Assembly: GCF_001005215.1 (NCBI RefSeq)
Contig: NZ_LBNQ01000040.1
Span: forward strand, 101,854-165,853
Direction: 5' to 3'
Source: Lampropedia cohaerens
GTDB taxonomy: Bacteria > Pseudomonadota > Gammaproteobacteria > Burkholderiales > Burkholderiaceae_C
Length of the DNA stretch: 64,000 nucleotides
The notes under the pieces were generated by a model, which saw only the letters and a list, made by a program, of their open reading frames with translations, ran no database searches and had not been told where the DNA came from. Positions within the stretch are counted from its first letter, which is position 1; the number at the start of each line of letters is the position of its first letter. Position numbers and translations under genes: made by a program. Of this stretch, positions 9,605-17,593 are shown piece by piece.

Positions 9605-10692
9605 TGTGGCTGCAACTGTGCGATCAGCTCCGCCTCACGCGCCGCCTGCAGTGCATCCAGCACCTCTCCCAAGTCACCTTCCATGATACTGGGCAGCTTG
9701 TACAGCGTCAGGTTGATGCGATGGTCGGTCAGACGTCCCTGCGGGAAATTGTAGGTGCGGATGCGGTCGGAGCGGTCGCCGCTGCCGACCAGCCCTTTGC
9801 GCAGTGCTGCATCCTTGCTGGCCTGGGCGCTGCGCTCCATGTCCTGCAGCCGCGCGGTCAGCACCTGCAGCGCCTTGGCCTTGTTGCGGTGCTGGCTGCG
9901 GTCATCCTGGCACTCGGCGACGATTCCGGTAGGCAGGTGGGTGATGCGCACGGCCGAATCGGTCTTGTTGATGTGCTGGCCACCGGCACCACTGGCGCGG
10001 AAAGTGTCGATGCGCAAATCGGCTGGATTGATCTGCACAGCCTCGGCCTCGTCCGGCTCTGGCAGGACGGCGACGGTGCAGGCACTGGTGTGGATGCGCC
10101 CCTGCGTTTCCGTCACCGGGATACGTTGCACGCGGTGCCCGCCGGACTCGAAGCGCAGCCGGCCGTAAACGCCATCGCCCTCGATGCGGGCAATCACTTC
10201 CTTGAAACCGCCGAGTTCGCTTTCGCTGGCGTTGAGAATCTCCACGCGCCAGCCGACGCTGTCTGCATAACGTGTGTACATGCGCAGCAGCTCGGCAGCG
10301 AACAACGCTGACTCGTCGCCGCCGGCGCCGGCGCGGATCTCCAGGAAGGCATTGCGCTGGTCGTCCGGGTCGCGCGGCAGCAGCAAGCGCTGCAATTCGG
10401 CTTCAAGCGCTTCGAGCTGGGCACCGGCCTGCGCAGCCTCGTCGCGCGCCATGGCGCGCAGTGCATCGTCACTGTCTGTGTCGGCCAATATCTCGTTGGC
10501 GGCGGCCAGATCGGCAGCAATGGCCTGGTAACGCTTGTAGCGTCCGGCGATCTGCGTCACTTGCGCGTGCTCGCTGGCAAGTCGCCGATACTGCGCCATG
10601 TCCGCGAGAATGTCCTCGCGCGAGAGCAGAAAATCGAGTTCCTCAAGGCGCTGAACGTAACGTTCCAGCTCGTGCTGCAGATAGGCTTGCAT
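9601..10692 (-). CDS. prfA: Peptide chain release factor 1
   Basis: Recognises UAA and UAG in the ribosomal A site and triggers peptide release. The catalytic GGQ is at residues 237-239 within [16 protein letters not shown]. The codon-recognition loop reads [13 protein letters not shown] (PxT motif at 192-194), which makes it RF1 rather than RF2. Its 363 aa is near the usual length. It overlaps prmC by four bases and lies about 100 bp downstream of hemA on the same strand, so the three probably form an operon. Confidence 0.97.
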   Translation of the reverse strand: MQAYLQHELERYVQRLEELDFLLSREDILADMAQYRRLASEHAQVTQIAGRYKRYQAIAADLAAANEILADTDSDDALRAMARDEAAQAGAQLEALEAELQRLLLPRDPDDQRNAFLEIRAGAGGDESALFAAELLRMYTRYADSVGWRVEILNASESELGGFKEVIARIEGDGVYGRLRFESGGHRVQRIPVTETQGRIHTSACTVAVLPEPDEAEAVQINPADLRIDTFRASGAGGQHINKTDSAVRITHLPTGIVAECQDDRSQHRNKAKALQVLTARLQDMERSAQASKDAALRKGLVGSGDRSDRIRTYNFPQGRLTDHRINLTLYKLPSIMEGDLGEVLDALQAAREAELIAQLQPQ

Positions 10693-10791
10693 GGGATTTC
10701 AGGTGCTGCCGCGTGTGGGCAGGCAAAGAGATTCGGAAGCGAAGCGTGTCACCAAGCGCGGGTGATCACGACACACCAGGCAGCAGCGACG

Positions 10792-12102
10792 CTAATGGTG
10801 GGTGGAAGGCGCGCCGCGCAGGAACATGCGCGAGACGAGCGCGGCTGTCTCCGGGCGCTGCTGTGCGTCGGCGTTGCGCAACTCCGTCACTGCGCCATGC
10901 AGCATCTTCTTGGCAACGCCATTGGCCAGCGCCTGCAGGACGGCATCAATATCCTCGCCACGGGCGAGCAGGCGCCGTGCCCGTGCGATCTCCTGTGCGT
11001 TCCAGTTCTGCGCCTGCTCGTGGATTTGCTGGATCAGCGGCACCACGGCCGACGCGCTCTGGCGCTGCTCCAGCCAGCGCGCAAAGCTCTGCACGCCGTT
11101 GTCGATGATGGCTTCCGCTTGCGCCACTGCCGCTTGCCGGTGGGCCATGCCGACCTGGACAACCTGCGCCAGGTCGTCGACGGTATAGAGAAACACGTTG
11201 TCCTGCGCCTTCACCTCTGGTTCGATGTCGCGCGGTACGGCCAGGTCGACCATGAACATGGGGCGGTTGCGGCGACGCTTGAGGGCGCGTTCGACTGCGC
11301 CAAGGCCGATGATGGGCACGCTGCTGGCCGTACAAGAGATGACAATGTCAAATTCATGCAGCCGATCCGGCAGATCGCCGATGCGCAGCGTCTGCGCGCC
11401 AAGCTTGGCCGCGAGTCTCTCGCCGCGATCGAGGGTGCGGTTGGCCACGGCCATGGCCTGTGGGTGCTGGGCGGCAAAATGGGTCCCAACCAGATCGATC
11501 ATCTCGCCGGCACCAACGAACAGCACCTTCAGCTGCGTGAAATCCTCAAACAGGTTGCTGGCCAGCCGCACGGCCGCTGCCGCCATGCTGATGGATTGCG
11601 AGCCGATGGCGGTGCTGGTGCGCACCTCCTTGGCAACGGCAAAGCTGCGCTGAAACAGCTGCTGCAGTGTCGTCCCCAGCGCGCCAGCCTGCGAGGCAGC
11701 ACGCACCGCATGCTTCATCTGCCCGAGGATCTGTGCCTCGCCCAGCACCATGGAGTCCAGGCCGCTGGCGACGCGAAATGCGTGCCGCGCAGCCAGGTGA
11801 TCGGTGTGGGTGTAGGCAAAACCTTCCAGGTCATGCGGGGCCATACCACCCGAGCGCGCCAGCCATTCCAGCGAGGCTTCTTGCAGCGGCGCGGGAGCGG
11901 CGCAGTAGATTTCGGTGCGGTTACACGTCGAGAGAATGGCCGTTTCCACACTGGCGTCGTCGCCGGAGGTGCCCACGCCGCGGCTCAGGGTCTGGCGTAA
12001 CTCGTGCAGCGCCGGGCCGATCTGATCGAGCGCATAGGCAAACCGGCCCCGCATATCTAGCGGGGTCGAGTGGTGGTTGATGCCCAGCGTCCAGACGGCC
12101 AT
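10792..12102 (-). CDS. hemA: Glutamyl-tRNA reductase
   Basis: Reduces glutamyl-tRNA to glutamate-1-semialdehyde, the first committed and usually rate-limiting step of C5-route heme and siroheme synthesis. The catalytic Cys60 lies in STCNRTEIY; GLDSMVLGEAQILGQ and an NADPH-binding region (VLFVGAGEM) follow. Length is 436 aa. No Shine-Dalgarno precedes the ATG at 12102, and a perfect TATAAT ends 8 bp before it, which suggests a leaderless or nearly leaderless mRNA. Divergent from acpS. Confidence 0.96.
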   Translation of the reverse strand: MAVWTLGINHHSTPLDMRGRFAYALDQIGPALHELRQTLSRGVGTSGDDASVETAILSTCNRTEIYCAAPAPLQEASLEWLARSGGMAPHDLEGFAYTHTDHLAARHAFRVASGLDSMVLGEAQILGQMKHAVRAASQAGALGTTLQQLFQRSFAVAKEVRTSTAIGSQSISMAAAAVRLASNLFEDFTQLKVLFVGAGEMIDLVGTHFAAQHPQAMAVANRTLDRGERLAAKLGAQTLRIGDLPDRLHEFDIVISCTASSVPIIGLGAVERALKRRRNRPMFMVDLAVPRDIEPEVKAQDNVFLYTVDDLAQVVQVGMAHRQAAVAQAEAIIDNGVQSFARWLEQRQSASAVVPLIQQIHEQAQNWNAQEIARARRLLARGEDIDAVLQALANGVAKKMLHGAVTELRNADAQQRPETAALVSRMFLRGAPSTHH

Positions 12103-12116
12103 AACCGCGCATTATA
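12103..12116 (-). promoter_or_regulatory. Candidate hemA promoter -10 element (possible leaderless start)
   Basis: On the minus strand a perfect TATAAT (12116-12111) is followed by eight bases and then the hemA ATG. A start site about 7 nt after the -10 would fall at or within a few bases of the A of the start codon. A good -35 hexamer is not visible 17 bp upstream. The 14 bases from TATAAT onward are identical to those of the rplM promoter at 41124-41137. Confidence 0.5.
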
Positions 12117-12223
12117 AATTTTGTAACGTTTTTCCGCTTTTCCTGAGCGCGTGCCTCGGAAAAGACCATCATCATGGGGATACGGCGCAGCCACGCCAAC
12201 AGGGGCAATCATAATCGCACCCC

Positions 12224-12643
12224 ATGATCTATGGAATCGGTACGGATATTTGCGACATTCGGCGCATTGCGCAGTCGCTGCAGCGTTATGGTGAGCGGTT
12301 CGCGCAGCGGGTGCTCGCGCCGGGCGAGCTTGCGACCTGGCAGCGGCGCAGGGCGCGTTGGCCCGGGCGTGGTGACAGCTTTGTGGCCACGCGCTTTGCC
12401 GTCAAGGAAGCGTTCAGCAAGGCCATTGGTCTGGGCATGCGCATGCCTATGACCTGGCAGCACTGCGAAGTCGGGCACTGGCCCAGCGGGCAGCCGCGCA
12501 TCATCACCCATGGGCCGTTGCATGCGTGGTGCGAGGAACGCGGCCTGCGCTTTCAGGTGTCGCTCTCGGACGAAAAGGAATTTGCCGTGGCGTTCTGTAT
12601 TGCCGAAATCCATCGGCTTGCCGATGATGGTGTGAGAGGGTGA
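12224..12643 (+). CDS. acpS: Holo-[acyl-carrier-protein] synthase
   Basis: Transfers 4'-phosphopantetheine from CoA to the serine of acyl carrier protein. The Mg-binding motif GIGTDICDI has Asp8, and Glu62 sits in [12 protein letters not shown], both diagnostic. The length is 139 aa. It usually follows pdxJ in a recO-pdxJ-acpS series; here it is about 9 kb from recO and no pdxJ is present in the window. The stop codon is a few bases before the nagZ start. Confidence 0.95.
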   Translation: MIYGIGTDICDIRRIAQSLQRYGERFAQRVLAPGELATWQRRRARWPGRGDSFVATRFAVKEAFSKAIGLGMRMPMTWQHCEVGHWPSGQPRIITHGPLHAWCEERGLRFQVSLSDEKEFAVAFCIAEIHRLADDGVRG

Positions 12644-12648
12644 CGTCA

Positions 12649-13755
12649 ATGACAGCGCATGCCCCCTTGTTTCTGGATGTGGCCGGCACGACGTTGACCG
12701 CGCAGGATCGAGCGCGCCTTGCGCATCCGCTGGTTGCCGGGGTGATTCTGTTCTCCCGCAACTGGGAGAGCCGGGCGCAATTGCGTGCACTGTGCGCAGC
12801 GATCAAGCGCGTGCGCCCGAATATCCTGATTGGCGTTGACCAGGAAGGCGGAAGAGTGCAGCGTTTTCGCACCGATGGCTTTACCGTGCTGCCCCCGATG
12901 CGTGCGCTGGGGCGGATGTGGGACGACGATGCGATGGCGGGGGCTCATCGCAGTCAGGCCGGAGTGGGAGCCATGCGTGCGGTGGATACCGCCGTGGCCA
13001 TCGGCTACGTACTGGGTGCCGAACTGCGTGCCTGCGGAGTCGACCTGAGTTTTGCGCCGGTGCTGGATCTGGACTGGGGCGGCAGCTGCGTCATCGGTGA
13101 TCGCGCCTTGCATCGCGACGCGCGGGTGGTCACCGTGCTGGGGCAGGCGCTGATGCACGGGCTGCTCAAGGCGGGCATGCAGCATTGCGCCAAGCATTTC
13201 CCTGGTCATGGCTATGTCAAGGCCGATTCGCACACGGCCATTCCAGTCGATCGGCGCAGCCTCGCGACCATCCTGCGAGACGATGCCGCGCCCTACGCAT
13301 GGCTGAGCAGCACGCTGACGGCGACGATGGTGGCACATGTCGTCTATGCCAGGGTAGATCCTGTTCCGGCAGGCTATTCCCGTCGCTGGCTGCAGGACAT
13401 TCTGCGCGACCGGCTCCACTTCCAGGGAGCCGTGTTTTCGGATGACCTGAGCATGGCAGCGGCGCGCGTGATCGATGGCCAGGCGGTGGATGTCGTCGAA
13501 GCCAGCTGCCGTGCGCTTCAGGCGGGCTGCGACGCGTTGCTGCTGTGCAACCAGAGTCTGGGCGACGGCGTGGCGCTGGACCAGTGGCTGGAGGGTATGG
13601 CGCAGGCGCGGCAACAGGGGCGCTGGCAGCCTGATCCGGCCAGTCCGCAGCGCCTCGCGGCATTGCGGCCGCAATCTGCGGCACTGGAGTGGCAGGCGCT
13701 GCAGCAACAGCCTGCTTACAGGCTCGCATTGGAGAAGGTGCGAAGCGCCGTGTAG
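12649..13755 (+). CDS. nagZ: Beta-N-acetylhexosaminidase (glycoside hydrolase family 3)
   Basis: Cytoplasmic enzyme of peptidoglycan recycling that removes N-acetylglucosamine from anhydromuropeptides, and therefore influences AmpC-type beta-lactamase induction where that exists. DQEGGRVQR is at residues 64-72, the His-Asp region KHFPGHG at 182-188, and FSDDLSM further on holds the nucleophilic Asp. ATG at 12649 is preceded by GAGAGGG and gives 368 aa; a GTG at 12640 is also in frame. Directly downstream of acpS, the common order in Betaproteobacteria. Confidence 0.95.
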   Translation: MTAHAPLFLDVAGTTLTAQDRARLAHPLVAGVILFSRNWESRAQLRALCAAIKRVRPNILIGVDQEGGRVQRFRTDGFTVLPPMRALGRMWDDDAMAGAHRSQAGVGAMRAVDTAVAIGYVLGAELRACGVDLSFAPVLDLDWGGSCVIGDRALHRDARVVTVLGQALMHGLLKAGMQHCAKHFPGHGYVKADSHTAIPVDRRSLATILRDDAAPYAWLSSTLTATMVAHVVYARVDPVPAGYSRRWLQDILRDRLHFQGAVFSDDLSMAAARVIDGQAVDVVEASCRALQAGCDALLLCNQSLGDGVALDQWLEGMAQARQQGRWQPDPASPQRLAALRPQSAALEWQALQQQPAYRLALEKVRSAV

Positions 13756-13779
13756 GAACCAGGAGCTGTTACAGGTTCC
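13755..13779. terminator. Possible hairpin between convergent nagZ and DUF4124 gene
   Basis: GGAACC at 13755-13760 pairs with GGTTCC at 13774-13779 across a 13-base loop. There is no T-run on either side, so this is at best a weak, non-classical terminator between two convergent genes. Confidence 0.3.
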
Positions 13780-13804
13780 CGCACCATGCGCCCGCGCCCG
13801 CGGT

Positions 13805-14524
13805 TCAAGGGGTTTGCTGCGTTTTTGCGCCAGGTGGCGGGGGGCGGTCCGGGCGCCTTGGCCGATGCTGCCATGGGCCTTTGTGTGGCCAATGGGGCGT
13901 TTCCAATACCGGGATGCCCGGTCGCGGCACGTGTATCCAGCGAGGCGGGCGCAGCGGTTGTCGCACCACGATGGGTGGGGGCGGTTGCACCGCGCGCTCG
14001 CGCTGAATCTCGGCCCATGCTTCGGGCCCTAGGCAGGCGCGATGCGCGGCGTCCTGCGCTACACGCAGGCGCTCCAGGTCATCGCTGCTGTAGCGCCCAC
14101 TGGCAACGGTCAGTCGCTCGACATTACGACGGGCTTGCCGGCATTCGACGGAGTTTTCGTAATCGACGGCAGATGGGCGCGCTGTTTTTGCCGCCTGCGC
14201 TTCGAGTTCCGCGCGCAGGCGGCGCTCCTCCTGCCAGGCGCGAACCTGCGCCTGCGTGCGTTCCAGAGCGGCGCGGTCGCGCAACAGGTCCGCCTCGATC
14301 TGCTCGGCCGAGCGCGCCGGCATGATTTCGACCTGCTCGATGGCCCCGATACAGGCGCCATCGGTGTAGAGCACGCTGCCGTCTGGCTGAACGCAACGAT
14401 GCACCTGAGCCGCAGCAGGGGTGCTGATGAACGGCAGCACCAGGAGCGCACAAGCGACCAGCCGGCCTGCGCGCAGCAGAGGCAGGGCTGGCCACATCGG
14501 CGGGATCAAACGCACTGCATGCAT
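13805..14524 (-). CDS. Secreted DUF4124-domain protein
   Basis: ATG at 14524 has a GGAGGT eight bases upstream and gives 239 aa; the longer frame to 14560 lacks one. Residues 1-40 look like a signal peptide ending AAAQ. The short DUF4124-like motif HRCVQPDGSVLYTDGAC follows, with two cysteines probably forming a disulphide. Then comes a charged helical, coiled-coil stretch rich in Glu, Arg and Ala, and a C-terminal tail very rich in Pro and Arg. Function is unknown; it is probably periplasmic. A second gene of the same architecture lies on the other side of glnA. Confidence 0.75.
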   Translation of the reverse strand: MHAVRLIPPMWPALPLLRAGRLVACALLVLPFISTPAAAQVHRCVQPDGSVLYTDGACIGAIEQVEIMPARSAEQIEADLLRDRAALERTQAQVRAWQEERRLRAELEAQAAKTARPSAVDYENSVECRQARRNVERLTVASGRYSSDDLERLRVAQDAAHRACLGPEAWAEIQRERAVQPPPPIVVRQPLRPPRWIHVPRPGIPVLETPHWPHKGPWQHRPRRPDRPPPPGAKTQQTP

Positions 14525-14705
14525 GGTGCAACACCTCCGCGTTCTGGACGATTGCGTCACAGGTTCTCACGCCGCGTATCGTCAGCCGGCGCAAGAAAAG
14601 CGACTTTCAACTGCTTTCAAGAATAACCGGTATGAATGGGATACAGTGTGATGCGGGCATTCGCGACAGCGAAAAAGCGCGTCGCCAGCCCTGCATGCAA
14701 GGGCG

Positions 14706-14763
14706 AGCACCAGTTCTGCGCAATATGCACCAATAATGTGCATTCAATGACTTTTTTGGTGCA
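14706..14763 (+). promoter_or_regulatory. NtrC-type binding sites (phased array) upstream of glnA
   Basis: Three 17-bp segments resemble the NtrC consensus TGCACCNNNNNGGTGCA. The middle one, 14726-14742, differs at one specified position. 14706-14722 differs at three and 14747-14763 at four, the latter with a perfect right half GGTGCA. Centres are 20-21 bp apart, about two helical turns, so dimers would bind the same face. The array is about 95-165 bp upstream of the sigma-54 promoter, normal for an enhancer. The weaker sites are inference. Confidence 0.75.
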
Positions 14764-14856
14764 TTCGCGGGAGGTGTCAGCCCCATGTTTGACCAGCGCA
14801 CAATTGGTGCGTGGCAAGATGGCGAGGCGCCCGGCTGCGTGGCTGAGGCGGTTGAG

Positions 14857-14872
14857 TGGCACACGTCTTGCA
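14857..14872 (+). promoter_or_regulatory. Sigma-54 (-24/-12) promoter of glnA
   Basis: TGGCACACGTCTTGCA matches the consensus TGGCACGNNNNTTGCA at all specified positions but one (A for G at position 7). The GG and GC dinucleotides have the required 10-bp spacing. A start would fall near 14884, leaving a leader of about 48 nt before the glnA ATG at 14932. With the upstream NtrC-type sites and glnL/glnG downstream, this fits nitrogen-limitation control. Confidence 0.85.
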
Positions 14873-14931
14873 TGATTTGCCCACGAGAACCCAACACTTA
14901 TCCCCAAACCCAACTTAATCAGGAGTGCCAA

Positions 14932-16347
14932 ATGGCAAAAACCGTCGATGACGTGATGGCGATGATCAAGGAGAACGAAGTCAAGTTCGTCGACTTCCGT
15001 TTCACCGATACGAAGGGCAAGGAGCAGCACGTCACCGTCCCGATTTCCGCGTTTGACGAAGACAAGTTCCAAAGCGGCCAGGCGTTCGATGGCTCGTCGA
15101 TTGCTGGTTGGAAAGGCATCGAAGCCTCGGACATGCTGCTCATGCCCGATCCTGATACGGCCAACATCGATCCCTTCTTCCAGGAACCGACGCTGTACCT
15201 GACCTGCGACGTGGTTGATCCCGCCGACGGCACTCCCTACGAGCGTGATCCACGCTCGACCGCCAAACGTGCAGAAGCCTACCTGAAGGCTTCGGGCCTT
15301 GGTGATACGGCCTACTTCGGCCCTGAGCCTGAGTTCTTCCTCTTCGATGGTGTGCGCTGGGAAAACTCCATGGGCCGCACCTTCTTCGAGGTCGACGAAT
15401 ACGAAGCCTCCTGGAACAGCGGCACCAAGCTGGAGGAGGGCAACCGAGGCCACCGTCCGACGGTCAAGGGAGGGTACTTCCCGGTACCTCCGGTAGACAG
15501 TGCGCAGGATCTGCGTGCCGAAATGTCGCTGGTATTGGAGTCACTGGGCATTCCGGTCGAAGTGTTCCACCACGAAGTAGCGGGCGCTGGTCAGAACGAG
15601 ATCGGCACGAAGTTCAGCACCCTGGTCAAGCGCGCCGACTGGACGCAGACGCTTAAGTACGTGGTGCATAACGTCGCCAACATGTATGGCAAGACGGCCA
15701 CCTTCATGCCCAAGCCTTTGGTGGGGGACAACGGCTCGGGCATGCACGTGCACCAGTCGGTATGGAAGGATGGCAAGAACCTGTTCGCTGGCGATGGCTA
15801 TGCCGGCCTGTCCGAGTTCGCGCTGTACTACATCGGCGGCATCATCAAGCATGCCCGCGCGCTCAACGCCATCACCAACCCTTCGACCAACAGCTACAAG
15901 CGTCTGGTGCCCGGCTTTGAAGCACCGGTGAAGCTGGCTTACTCGGCCAAGAACCGTTCGGCCTCGATTCGCGTGCCGTTCGTGGCGAATCCAAAGGGTC
16001 GGCGCATCGAGGCACGCTTCCCGGATCCGATGGCCAACCCTTACCTGTGCTTTGCAGCGCTGCTGATGGCTGGCCTGGATGGCGTGGAAAACAAGATCCA
16101 TCCTGGCGAAGCCGCCACCAAGGATCTGTACCACCTGCCTCCGGAAGAAGACGCCAAGATCCCGACCGTCTGCCACAGTCTGGATCAAGCGCTGGAAGCG
16201 CTGGACGCAGACCGCGCCTTCCTGACCAAGGGCGGCGTATTCACCGATGCGATGCTCGATGCCTACATCGAGCTGAAGATGGCCGAGGTCACGCGCTTCC
16301 GCCAGGCTGTGCATCCCGTCGAGTACGAGATGTACTATTCGCTGTAA
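14932..16347 (+). CDS. glnA: Glutamine synthetase, type I
   Basis: ATP-dependent synthesis of glutamine from glutamate and ammonia, the main ammonium-assimilating reaction; works as a dodecamer. ATG at 14932 is preceded by AGGAG (14921-14925) and gives 471 aa, standard for GSI-beta. Landmarks are FDGSSIAGW near residue 48, [30 protein letters not shown], and the adenylylation site Tyr400 in DLYHLPPEE, so activity is likely controlled by GlnE. Transcription is very probably from the sigma-54 promoter at 14857. A terminator follows at 16392. Confidence 0.98.
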   Translation: MAKTVDDVMAMIKENEVKFVDFRFTDTKGKEQHVTVPISAFDEDKFQSGQAFDGSSIAGWKGIEASDMLLMPDPDTANIDPFFQEPTLYLTCDVVDPADGTPYERDPRSTAKRAEAYLKASGLGDTAYFGPEPEFFLFDGVRWENSMGRTFFEVDEYEASWNSGTKLEEGNRGHRPTVKGGYFPVPPVDSAQDLRAEMSLVLESLGIPVEVFHHEVAGAGQNEIGTKFSTLVKRADWTQTLKYVVHNVANMYGKTATFMPKPLVGDNGSGMHVHQSVWKDGKNLFAGDGYAGLSEFALYYIGGIIKHARALNAITNPSTNSYKRLVPGFEAPVKLAYSAKNRSASIRVPFVANPKGRRIEARFPDPMANPYLCFAALLMAGLDGVENKIHPGEAATKDLYHLPPEEDAKIPTVCHSLDQALEALDADRAFLTKGGVFTDAMLDAYIELKMAEVTRFRQAVHPVEYEMYYSL

Positions 16348-16391
16348 TTGGCTGTGCACTGGCGTTCCGTTCTCGGGCGCCGGTCTCGAAC

Positions 16392-16420
16392 AAACCGCTC
16401 CTTTGTGGGCGGTTTTTTTT
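16392..16420 (+). terminator. Rho-independent terminator of glnA
   Basis: AAACCGCTC (16392-16400) pairs with GGGCGGTTT (16407-16415), one T-G wobble, across a 6-base loop, and is followed by an unbroken T-run to 16420. It separates glnA from the downstream DUF4124-type gene and glnL-glnG. Confidence 0.9.
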
Positions 16421-16560
16421 ATGGCTGCAAGGTTGGCGGGAGCTGGACAGTGCCTTGGAATAGGCCTGTGCTCTCTAGGATGGCTGAAATTTGGTTACGT
16501 CAGCCGCCTGACTGCTTGGAAAATCGGCCTCACATAGAATTCCAGCCTGAGAATCTGTTA

Positions 16561-16585
16561 GAAACTGTTCACGCTCCTTCATACG
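16561..16585 (+). repeat. Dispersed intergenic repeat, copy A (diverged)
   Basis: GAAACTGTTCACG, then a CTCCTTCAT-like segment, resembles the core seen at 17281-17302 (minus), 41090-41112 (minus) and 60706-60724. It is the most diverged of the five copies and is immediately preceded by a related 10-mer, GAATCTGTTA. Confidence 0.4.
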
Positions 16586-16700
16586 TCGTGGCCCACCGGC
16601 GATCGACGCATGCGAGGAGTCTGACCAGCTTCCTGCATCGTGTTGACGCTTGGGCGGCGCGGTAGCTGGGCCCGAGCGTCACTGACCGGAAATGATCACC

Positions 16701-17186
16701 ATGAAAAACTCCATTGTTGGCCTGCTGTTTGTGGCAACTTGCTGTACGACTGCGCTTGCGCAGGAGCGGGTATACCGCTGTGGCAATGAGTACACCAACG
16801 CCAGCGGCGCTGCGCAGCGCGCCGACTGCAAGCTCGTAGAAGGCGGCAACGTGACGGTGATCCAGGGCAATGCACCGGCCGCGCGACGTACACCGGCGCC
16901 TCAGCAGGCGGCCGCTGCCCCTGTCAACGCGCCGCGTGTGACAGAGGATGCACAGCGCGCGCGCGACCAGGACGCGCGCGCCATCCTCGAAGCGGAATTG
17001 CGCAAGTCGCAGGAGCGGTTGGCTGCCTTGCAGACCGAATACAACGACGGTAACCCGGTGCGCACGGCGTTGGAATTGCGCAATCCGCAGGGTTACATCG
17101 AACGCGTTGAGAACCTGCGCGCGAACATTGCACGGACCCAGGCAGACATCGAGAGTATTCAGCGCGAGATTGCCCGGCTGCGCTAA
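16701..17186 (+). CDS. Secreted DUF4124-like coiled-coil protein
   Basis: ATG at 16701 follows a GGAA by 10 bases and gives 161 aa; an ATG at 16692 is also in frame but has no usable spacing. A signal peptide (about residues 1-20, ending ALAQ) precedes the short motif RVYRCGNEYTN with a second Cys 13 residues later. An Ala/Pro-rich linker follows, then a long heptad-like helix rich in Glu, Gln and Arg to the C-terminus. Probably periplasmic; function unknown. It sits between glnA and glnL and shares its layout with the gene at 13805-14524. Confidence 0.75.
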   Translation: MKNSIVGLLFVATCCTTALAQERVYRCGNEYTNASGAAQRADCKLVEGGNVTVIQGNAPAARRTPAPQQAAAAPVNAPRVTEDAQRARDQDARAILEAELRKSQERLAALQTEYNDGNPVRTALELRNPQGYIERVENLRANIARTQADIESIQREIARLR

Positions 17187-17302
17187 GAAGCTGTCTAGAT
17201 CTTTGCATGCATCGTGCAGCCAGCCCAGCTTGCGGTATGCGCGTTGCATCGCTGCGACCTTGCGGACCAGTGCGGAGCATGAAGAGATCGTGAATAAGGT
17301 TC
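17187..17302. repeat. REPIN-like inverted repeat pair (copies B-left and B-right)
   Basis: The element begins on the base after the TAA of the upstream gene with GAAGCTGTCTAGATC (17187-17201). It ends at 17302, where the minus strand reads GAACCTTATTCACGATCTC. The two ends are imperfect inverted copies of the same core, and each continues with TTGCATGC or TTCATGC. The 116-bp size and inverted pairing resemble REPINs, but no RAYT transposase gene is in the window. Confidence 0.55.
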
Positions 17303-17593
17303 TCGCAGGTCGTGCATGCCGCGAGCACGGTCGGTTGCTTACGGTGTGGCGCGCTGCCGGGGTACCACGCAAGACCTGCGAGCACTCCCGGTTCAGTTGC
17401 CCCTGCATGAACTTCTGGCGCGTCGCGCGCCGTTGCGTGCAGCGGCTTTGCCATCAGCCGCACGACCGTGGGCGAGGCCGTGCGTGCACGCCGTGCTGTG
17501 CACGAAGCTTGCATGCGGAAAGTGGGCCGTTTGCAGAAGGCCTTGTCCTTTTGCGGTAATCCGGAGGTTTTTCCTTGCGTTCTCGACACAGCC
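17187..17593. other. Gene-free region before glnL
   Basis: This 407-bp spacer has no supported gene. The first 116 bp are a REPIN-like repeat. A further exact 10-bp inverted repeat, CTCGCAGGTC (17302-17311) and GACCTGCGAG (17373-17382), adjoins it and may belong to the same repeat cluster. Long antisense frames cross the region but have no recognisable protein signature. I see no convincing promoter for glnL. Confidence 0.6.

Larger units (their letters stand above)
16348..16700. other. Intergenic region after glnA
   Basis: A 353-bp stretch without a supported gene. It holds the glnA terminator (16392-16420) and a copy of a dispersed repeat core at 16561-16585, preceded by a similar 10-mer at 16551. 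The remainder shows no recognisable promoter or coding sequence; the frames open here are short and lack codon bias. Confidence 0.6.

Noticed and set aside
14805..14821. GCAC-N5-GTGC near 14805 as a further NtrC site
   Set aside because: The half-sites are two bases too close together for the NtrC consensus spacing.
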